64,000 nt of DNA from Zonotrichia leucophrys gambelii (lineage: Eukaryota; Chordata; Aves; Passeriformes; Passerellidae). The stretch spans positions 22,084,357 to 22,148,356 of the forward strand of contig NC_088178.1 in NCBI RefSeq assembly GCF_028769735.1, given 5' to 3'. The position numbers were made by a program, and so were the translations under genes. Shown here piece after piece: positions 1 through 9,300 of this stretch; position 1 is the first letter of the stretch, and each line of letters opens with the position of its first letter. A model generated the notes under the pieces. That model made no database searches. It was not told the DNA's origin and worked only from the letters and a program-made list of their open reading frames with translations.

Positions 1-77
1 GAGGGATTGATCAGAGCTCCCCCATTTCTTTGGTTACCCAAATTAGCATCCCTTCCTTGCACATACCCCAAATTTAC

Positions 78-287
78 CTCTTGTTTAAGCCTGTGAGCTG
101 CCTTCTCCATCCTCTCCAGGGCCAGGTGCCGAGACCTCCTTGCCTCATCCATCTTCTGCTGGACCTGCCTCCTTCCCAGCCATCTCAGGAGCCCCACAGC
201 TGCAGCTGAGCTGCACAGCAGAGCCAAGAGGGCACGGAGGTCTCCCCAGGATGGATCCAGGACCTGCCACAGTCGCTCTTGGGTCAT
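78..287 (-). CDS. FAAH-like gene, first coding exon (partial gene, runs off left edge)
   Basis: Seventy codons are open from an ATG (A at -3) at 285-287 to a GT donor (GAG|GTAAAT) after position 78. The peptide has a hydrophobic N-terminal segment at about residues 17-37, then a basic amphipathic stretch with the pattern RW..RR....K..EA and L.L.RME.A..R. The same pattern, spacing and splice phase (0) occur in exon 1 of the complete FAAH gene at 11223-11387. Family knowledge: FAAH proteins are integral membrane serine hydrolases with an N-terminal transmembrane helix, and the amidase domain starts in later exons. I infer a second FAAH-type gene, tandem and in the same orientation, about 3 kb beyond the stop codon of the first. 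It could be a FAAH1 duplicate or the avian vitamin D3 hydroxylase-associated protein type. The first exon alone cannot decide this, nor show that the remainder is intact. Confidence 0.78.
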
Positions 288-3242
288 GATTTGTGTCTCT
301 TCAGGCCAGCTGCAGACACCTGGCTCTCCCACCTACTCCTCAGAGGGCTGATGAATGCAGACTGTGCTCGCCTAGTGTGCAGCATCAGAGTTGCTTTAAC
401 AAAGTCCAGGAATGGACTTTGCAGAGCGTGGACTTTGAAAGGGTCTGGCTGCTGGAGCAGCACTGAGGGTCAGGCTGCAGAGCTGTGTGCTCAGCTTACT
501 CAGCCTGGGGGGTTTGCCCAAGGCAGGGGGGTCCCCAAGGCTGTGTCCCCCCAGCCAGTGGCTGTGGCTGTACCTGGCTGCATACAGAGCTAAATGCCAG
601 CACAGCGCAGCTCTGGGCTGGCCCTGCCATACCCACGTGTAGTAATTAATGAACACTTAATTAATGAGCCCAATGGCAAGCAGTGCTCAGCCATCATCCT
701 TGCTCCTCAGGCAGCATCACCTGCAGCCCCGTGAGCCTGGGAAAACGTAGTTCTGCTTGTCCTGGGACCCTCATGTAGGGAGCCAAAGGGTCCCTGTGGA
801 GAGATGGGAGCTCAGGAGATCCAAGAGAATGCAGGTGACACAGTGACTGGAAATGCAGTGTGGGAGGAACTCTCCTTCAAGGAATGACTGCTCTGTATCA
901 CTTTCAAGAAAAGCCCCTTTGAAAAGCATTTTGGCAACCTGAACCAGACAGCAAGCAGTGTTGGGAAATCCCCTCTGATGGATCCAGAGGCTGCTCTCCT
1001 GTTTCCAACCCATCCTCCAGCCAGCAGAATGCCAAGGAGCTGGACCATGTAGCCAGACCAGCTGCCCCCTACCCAGCCATGGGTGCATCCATGCCCAGGG
1101 CTGTTCTGTGGCTTAGTGCAAAAAGGAGAGGCTGAAAAAATTAAGCTTCTCTCAGTTCTGCAAGAACCACAGGGAAGGACAGGGGGTGTCTCTGAGAGCT
1201 CATTGCCAAGAGGGAAGGCAATCCCCCTACTTGTAGAGAGATGCTGGCTCTGCTCCAGTCAGCAGGGCAGCACAGCTTGTAAGGGGAGAGCATCCAGAGT
1301 AACCTTTGCTCTCTGGAGGAGGGGTCTCATTTGGGAACTGAAGCCAGTGGTCGTGCTGCTGTATCATGTTCCCTGCTTGCCTGTTACAGACATGTCCTGT
1401 GGGATCATTCCTGTGGCAGCAGGGAGGAAGTTGAGGAAGACATGAGACCTTGCAGAGAAACTGCTGACAGGAAAAATGAGGAGGATCCTCCCTGTTTGGA
1501 CAGGGCAGGCAGCAAAATGAGCCAAGCAGCTCAGTGGGGATGTCACCAACCTCTCCCCACTGACTGGTCTTCACTGCCCCATCCCAGCCTTCAGTGCTTC
1601 AGTGCTGCCACCCACACCAACCTCTGGCTGCCCAGGCTGGGAGCAGCCTCCAAGCCCTTGTGGCAGCCTCAAGTTCCCAAAGCTCCCCAGCAGCTCTGGC
1701 CCTGCCTGGTGCACTGTCCCATGGGCATGGCTTGCTGGAGGTCTTTGCTCAGGGCTTCCAGTGAAGAATAATGGTTCACAGGTTCACTGGTGCTCCATGG
1801 CTTGGACTCCTGCCCACCCCCATGCCAGGGAGAGAGTGGTTAAGCTATCAATGACATGGTGCTTGGCTCTGGGAGCAGGGGTGCAGGTGGCACTGCCTTC
1901 CCTGGGACAAGTCCTCCAGGCCTGAATTTGAAAACAAACTTATAACCTCATCCAGCATTTTCTGTGTGGGAAGAAAGCACCTGTAACCCCACCCAGGCAC
2001 TTCTGGGCTTGGCTTTGCATAGCATTCAATCATGGGATGCCTGGAGCTCCCTCCCTCCTGAGCCTGCTGATAAAGAAGGGGGTCCTTGGGGGCTGCTTTC
2101 TCCTTGGCTGTGATAAACACTAGTCCAAGCCCTTGAAAACACTCCACACTATTGCATGCTTTAAACTATGACAATAGATTAAAAACCCAAACATTAATCC
2201 TGCCAGAGCTTTTTTACAATCTGCTTTTGGCATTCCCACACTGGGAAAACACTTTTGCACTGTGGTATTCCTTTTGGAACACCCTTGGAAACCTGCTGGG
2301 AACAGCCAGTGCTGCCAACCCCAGTGACAGGGGCTGCCAGGGGCTGGAAAACCCTGCTGGAAAATCTGGCATGGCCAAAGGGGAGGAGATGATGTGCAGG
2401 GTGTTCTGCTCTCCATCTGACCTTGGCACGCTGCTCAACACAGGCTTCAAACTGAAAGGGGTGGATTTAGGTAAGAGATAAGAAATTCTTTCCTTGGGGG
2501 TGGTGAGGCCCTGGCACAGGCTGCCCAGAGAAGCTCTGGATGCCACATTCCTGGCAGTGCTCAGGACCTGGTTGGGTGGGGCTCTGAGCAAATTGCTCCT
2601 AGTGGAAGGTGTCCCTGCCCGTGGAAGGGGACTGGAAGGAGTTATCTCTAAGGGCGCTTCCAACACAAACTGTTCTGTAATTCCATGATTTCTCCTGCAT
2701 GCTGTGCAGGGTGCCAGCAGCCCTGTGGGAAGTGGGCCAGCTCCGTCCCTGCTTGCCAGAGTCTGCTTGGAGGCTCAGCTTTCCCTTCTGACTGCTGGTC
2801 TGTGCTAAGGAAAACACCAGATTTCATCCTCAGGGAGCTCAGAGCAGAGGGGAAAATCCCTGTTCCTACAGCAGTCCAAGGAGTAGTCTGAGCATCTCAG
2901 ACAGAACCAGTGCCTGTGCCCCAGTTTCCCCATTTGTAATAGAAAGGTCACATTCTTGCATTTCCCTGGGGTGATTAAAATCCACCCCAACCCCACACAC
3001 AAACACAGACTTGAAATAACAGACATAACTCAGTTAATAAAAAGTACTATGTTAGGACAACGATTGGAAGAGCTCCACCACATCAGAGCTCGCCTTGCTT
3101 TCCCCTTGCTCCCAAATCCAGCAGCCAGCCCAGCCACCACAGCATCCATCCTCCCTGAGGGGAACCAGAGTCCTCTGGGTCACACAAAGGATGGCCCACG
3201 CTGCTGTTAGCTGGCATCCTGCTCTGCCTGAGCACCTGGGGC
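288..3242. other. Spacer between the two FAAH-family genes
   Basis: About 3 kb lie between the start codon of the left FAAH-like gene and the stop codon of the complete FAAH gene. It should contain the promoter and 5' leader of the left gene and the 3' UTR of the right gene. Apart from a CR1 fragment at about 2470-2692 I see no coding exon. I found no clear AATAAA or ATTAAA on the minus strand just beyond the FAAH stop. Confidence 0.6.
2470..2692 (+). mobile_element. CR1 LINE, 3'-end fragment
   Basis: The stretch matches the familiar avian CR1 3' end from memory: a GGTGAGGCxCTGGCACAGG-type start, TGCCCAGAGAAGCT, then GGTGTCCCTGCCC, and an ending of the CTTCCAACxCAAAC / TTCTGTAATTCCATGATT type. 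It is 5'-truncated, as most CR1 copies are. It lies between the two FAAH-family genes. Confidence 0.88.
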
Positions 3243-3371
3243 TCAGGAGAAGCTGTTCTTCTTCAGGCTGAGGGTCTCCACCTCCTTCATGAAGCGCAGG
3301 CACAGCTCCTCCTGCCAGGGCAGGGCCACGCACTGCACGGCCACGGGCATGCCCACGCTGCCACGGAAAGC
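3243..3371 (-). CDS. FAAH: FAAH exon 15, C-terminus and stop (residues 531-572)
   Basis: It starts AFRGSVGMPVAVQCVALPWQ, continues EELCLRFMKEVETL and ends KKNSFS with TGA at 3243-3245. The block is nearly identical to the mammalian C-terminus. Confidence 0.96.
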   Translation of the reverse strand, partial: AFRGSVGMPVAVQCVALPWQEELCLRFMKEVETLSLKKNSFS

Positions 3372-6300
3372 CTGGGGCACAGAGACAGGGAGAGGCTTGG
3401 GGACGTCCAGAGCAAGGGCAGATGGGGGAGCTGGTGCCCCTGCAGAACCTGGCACTGCTCACCTTCGCCAGGGTCCGGTCCCACCAGTCCTGGTAGTATC
3501 CCTTGTAGCCCTTGAGCTGCTCCTCATCCTCGTCCGTCGCCAGCGTGACAGGGACAACGCCAGCGGGGAAGTCCAAGGCATTGTAGAGCATGGTGTAGCT
3601 GACTGCCACTGGGGGAGAGGGGATGTTTGCAGTGCCAGCCTGCACAGGGAGAGCCTTCACCCCTCTGTGTATGCAGGATTGCAGCTAATGGGGTGCTGGG
3701 AGCTCAAGGGCTGAGGGATGGAGATCAGCCCTTTGGCTCCCTCTGCACTGGGGGCTGCTCCACGTGCACCCCATGGGCTGTCCCAAGAGCTGAGCTCTTC
3801 CTGCTGCTGGCCAGCACCCTGGGCATGAGAGGGAAGCAGGAAGGCTGCCCATGGGCCCTGGCACAGTGCCACAGCAAAGGGCAGTGCCCTACCTGAGAGC
3901 TTGGCAGGGTAGCCGATGCCGAGAGCCGGGCCCAGCATGGGGCACAGCATCACATCCAGATTCAGCTGCTTCCACTGGGCAATGAACTGGTGGCAAAAGT
4001 CCTGAGGAGGAAATGTGCTGGTGGTCAGTGGGGTGGGTGTACTGCCCCACAGCTGGGCTCTTGGCTCTTCTCTGGCAGCAGCCAACAGGCTACGTCAGGC
4101 CTGATCCTGCTAAAATCCAGCAATGCTTTGCTGCCTGGACAATATTCCTCCCAGCTCACAAAGCACCCTCTTCCTGGTAAATTGGAGGTGGACAAAGAAT
4201 AAGTGCACAGGCATGTGGTGACTTGAGACATGAGCTTTTGTTTTTGGAAAACCAGAAGGGAAATAAAGGCATGTCTGATGATGTACGTTTTTCTATGCAG
4301 GTGTCAGAAATTCAGGTGTGATTTGGCATCATGAACTTGCCTACATGTTTAAATATGCTGAGAACTTGCACACCCAAGTGAGGTCTGTTGAGGAGTGATG
4401 TGTTCCCATCTTACATCACCAGAGACCTGCATCATCTCCTAACACTGCTGAGTGCTGAATCTGCCTCTCCCCAAAGAGAAATCAAACAAAAACTATTTAA
4501 CCCCAAACTGTAATACTCTACCTCGATTTCGTGATGAAGGCTCCAGACTTCATCCACTGTGCTGTAAAAGGAAACAAACCCAATGAAAGGCATCCTTCCC
4601 TGTGCACACCTTCCTTCTGCCTTATGGCATCCCTACCTCTTGGCATGATGGATGCATTGACCAGTGCTGAAACCAACACCATATTTCATTCCCACAGGCT
4701 TCATACTTTTCCTAAGCAAAAGGCTATGACCCTGCTCTTATTCCACCCTCAATTTCCAAACAGTTTTCCAAACCCAGCAGGGTTATGGTGTTGACACAAA
4801 TTGCTGTTTGCTCCCACCCTTGCATTTTCTGCCATTCTCTCAAACACACACAGCTGCAGCAGTATCAATAATGCAGCAAACACTGCTGCAAAACAAATCT
4901 TCACACATTTGCTCAGGCTCAGATTTACTCACTTTTCTTTCATACTTCTTATGATATTTGAAAATCGAGGCACCTGAACAGGAGAAAATGAAAAAAAAAA
5001 TGAATCCCAGCTCTGTCCTGTTTCAGCTCAGTCACAAATAGAAGCTGTTTCCTCAGTGTTCAGGCTGGATTTTCCCCAAAGTGGGGAGAAAAGGAACAGA
5101 AATCGCATCACTCCAGTTTGGAGTGTGTCTGACCACAGCCAGATAACAATGCCCAGAGACTTCTCCATGAGAAAGCCTTACTGCAATGGGACAAGTTATT
5201 CACATACAGCTTAACTCTGTCTACACCAGAAAGAAATGGACCTTACGAAAGGTTTGGAAATCCAGAACAGGAGCGTTTTCAGCCAGTGTGGTGACTTTGC
5301 CAGCCAGAAGATCAGCCCTGAGCCGCCTTTCTCCATCTCCCCTTTGCTGAAAGGGAGAGGGAGGGTTTAACTGAGCAGTGGTAGGAATCAATCACAGCAG
5401 ATCAGCTTTTCCCAGGCAACCCCTCTGAACAGCATATCTAAGTGACAAAAAGAGGTTTGCTCCATTTTGCTGGGCAACACTTGATTCCCACAGCATTTAC
5501 AGGATATCAGCTCCCAGCCTCCTTCCAAGGCTGGTAACAATCCCAAAGAGAACCAAGGTACACTTGAATCACTTAATATTAAGCCTCCCCCAGTGCCTAC
5601 CAGCCACTGCCTACATCCACTAGATCTGCCACCTGTATCCCAAGCCCAGCCAGACCCTAGGGAGGATTTTCATAGCCAGGCACCAATCCCACCAAACCGT
5701 TCCAGGCCACACTTACAATTTCCTGGCAAAGGAGCGGCCTCCATCTGAGAACATTCCCCTGACGCAGTAGTTAAACATCACGTACTCCACATTTGTGAGT
5801 TCAAAGGGCACCAGCTGGAGGGACAATGGAGCAGGGTATCAGTGGCACAGGCACTGCTTTGGAGAAGCCACTGAGGGCTTGAGGCGGGCTGAGGATTTCC
5901 TGACAAGCCCACAGGAAAACCTCCATCCTTCCCTGAAAACAATGTTTTCCCTTTGAGCAACAGCTGCTGAGTCAAGAGACACGGGATGGGCTTGTCACCC
6001 TGTCCAAGCAGGGGACACCCATTATCCCATACCGTGTGGCCAGCCTCCTCCAGGAGCTGCTTGGTCTCGCGGACGGCACGTCTCATGGCGGGGCTGGGCA
6101 TGGTGAAGAAATCAGTCTCATAGTAGCCTATGCGGAGGGGTTTCGTGCTGGAATACACCTGCAGGGAGAGGGAGATGCTGGCTGGAAGGGTGCCAGGGCA
6201 GCCAGCAGCACAGCCACGCCATGGGGTGAATCTGGAAAGCAGCACTTGGCTCTGCCTAGGTGCCCACCCATGTGTTTTCAGCCTGCAGCTCTCCCCAGAG

Positions 6301-9300
6301 ATCTGGGGCCCCTTGGAGGCTCTGTACCTCTTCATGGAAGGGGAGGGGTGGTACTGTGCTGTCCCATGGCTGAACAGGGCAGCTCTCCCCAGAGATCTCT
6401 GGAGGCTCTGTACCTCTTCATTGAAGGGGAGGGGTGGCACTGTGCTGTCCAGGCTGAACATGTCCTCACTCAGCAGCGCCCGCAGGCACAGCGCTAGGCT
6501 CTCCACGTCTTTGGCCAGTGGTCCCACTGCTGCAGCCACTGGAAGAGACCACAGGAGAGCATTCATGGCTGAGGGTCTTTCAAGGGCATGTTCTGCACAA
6601 CCAGGACCTCTTGGCATTGTTTTGTCTTAATGTTGTGTTGACAATAGTTCCTCTTTAAGAATTGGGCAGGGGACGCCCACGAGCGTCTTCCCACCCACAG
6701 GTCCATCATTATGGACTGAGCTGCTATCCATTAATGCACACCCTGACGTCTCCATTTCATGACTTAAAAAAATAAACAAAAAGATTTGTCAATCACACAC
6801 TCCCTTTGGCTGCTAATCCCACCCTCACGAAGCAGTGACAGACAAGGCCACACCCTGTGGGTAACAGGTTGTATTGTGGTTTATGCTACACAAACAGCTC
6901 CTCTCAGCTCATGTAAAAAAATTAAATAAATCCCTGAAAGGGAACTGCTTCTCTCTAAAGGTGATGGAGAAAGTGCCCCAAAACCAGCTGAGGGTCCTTC
7001 TCACCCCTGCCCTGTTGCTGGGGGACAGACATCAATGCCTACCTGCCTTCTGCCCAGCAACTCCAGCCATTACTCCTCTTTTGCTGTAAAGAAAAGAGAC
7101 ACACAAAATACAGCAGCTGAGTGGTTTTCATTGAAGGGAAAGGCTTTAACCAGAAGCAAGTATTAATTAAAACTGCGGATGTGAAGGTTGGCTGAAGGAA
7201 GGGCCAAGAGAAAGCTCAAGAGACACAGGCTAGGCCTGAGTGATTGAGGCCTTGTCAGCCAGGAGGAACCATCCCCTCAGCATGCAGATGAAGAGGCTCC
7301 CCCACCTCCATTCTGGGGGAATCAAGTGCTTCCCTCCATAGAGGCCTCAGATACTGCCCAGGCAGGAGGGATAAATGAGCTCTTCCCAGTTCTTCCCAAG
7401 TTTCCCTTGCCCACAGGAGTAGGAACATCCCAGCACAGTGTTTGATAGAGTGGGTGTCACCCAGAGACGTCACTGTATTTCTCACAGTACCTGAGTCTCT
7501 TCCCTGTGGGTTTGATTGCACAGACCCCACAGAAGGCAGCAGGAAAACGCAGGCTCCCTCCTACATCTGTGCCAATGCCCAAGATGGACCCACCACCTCC
7601 TACAAGTGCTCCTTCCCCACCAGAGGAGCCTCCGGGGGTTCTGGTGAACATCAGAGGGTTGCGGGTCTGACCAAAAATTAAGTTCTTGCAGTCATAGCTG
7701 AAGAGAGAGAGAAAAAGAGAGAGACATATTGCAAATGAGGAATTCAGGTATCTGCTGCTGTGGAGCCCAGCCACTACTAAAAGACCTTGAGAAGGCAATC
7801 AGGTAATTCACCAGTTGCTACACTGACATGGTTTACTGTGGTTGTGAAGACCATGAGCCTTTTCCGGGTGGTCCCAGGACCTGAATTCACAGACAGCTTA
7901 TTTCACTGACATTAAACCTATCCCAGAGACAACCTCTGGCAGCACAAATACAGCAACCCTCCTGGAAAGTCTTCCTGCTCAGGTAGCCAAGTGCCACAGG
8001 TCACCCAAAGCTGAGCCCCTGCTTGAGCACAGGCCAAATGCCAACTGCAGAGATATTTGACACTAGACTTCCCCAGAAAGTGGTGCAAAGTCTGATAATC
8101 CCTGGGGCAACCTCTTTGTGTGGCTTTTTTGAACTGTGGCCAGCCATTACCACATCACCTTGAGGAAGGCATTTCATAGGGCTCAGGCAATGGTCGCCCA
8201 CAGAGAAGCTTTGCCAGAGTCACTTGGCAGGACACAGGGACACTGGAAGGGTGGCTGTCCAGCAGAGCACACCTGAGCACACCACATATCTGTGACACCA
8301 AGAGAGGTCTTGCCAGATAGAGCAGGAGGTTTGGGGGCAGAATAATTTAAGCCATTAGCTTAACTAGCTTCCCCTTCCATGAATATGTGTTTGCATTTTA
8401 GAATTAACAGGGACATCTCTGAGAGGTTAATTTTTAAAAAGATAGAAACAGCTTCTCTCCTCTTCTCTCCTCCTCCTCTTCTGCTTCTTGATTCCATGTG
8501 GAACTACAGATAATTTTTTTTTCTCTAGTGGAACTAGAGATAATTTTTATCCTCAGCGTAAATGTGTTTACTTTTTAAAGTGAAATTTATAGACACAAAG
8601 AACGGAGACCAGGTGTTGTTATATAAAAAGAAGTGGGAAATGAGAACGAGACCAGATAGAAACCCTCCCTTGAGAGGAGGAAGAGAGCACTGCTGCTATG
8701 CTGAGGGAAATGGAGCACCCACCTACCTGATGAGGGACTGGGGAACATTGGTTTTGACAAATGGAATGGCCCCCTGTCTCTTGAGCACCTGCACCACCAC
8801 GCTGTCCTCTGCTGCGGGTTTATTGAGGTTTTTTATGAACCCCAGTGTGGAGTCATGACCCTGGGAACAGAGGACAATGAGGTTTCCAGTTGGAGGACTG
8901 CAATTCTCCTTGCCCCTGTATTTTATCTACACATTTGAGTGCATTCTGCACCTCCAGCAACTCACCCATCACACACACGTTTCAAGGCGTGCTGATGGCA
9001 AACCTGACCACACTCCTCTGTTGGCTCACATGGGAGACAGGCAGCACAGCCCCTCCCCTGTCCAGGCAGCCCATCCCACACCAGCTATGACAAAGTCTAG
9101 CCAGGTGCTGAGGTCAAAGCTGCCCCCTCCCCAAACTTCAACCCCCAGGGATTTCGGGATACGTGTGGAATTTTGCTGAGGGTACCTGGCAGTTGATGGA
9201 GTCCTTGATGCTGACAGGCACCCCATAGAGCAGACCCTGCTTGTCCATCAGCTTGGCTCTGCGGAGCTGGGTCTCACTTTCCTCCAGAAACTCCGTGATG

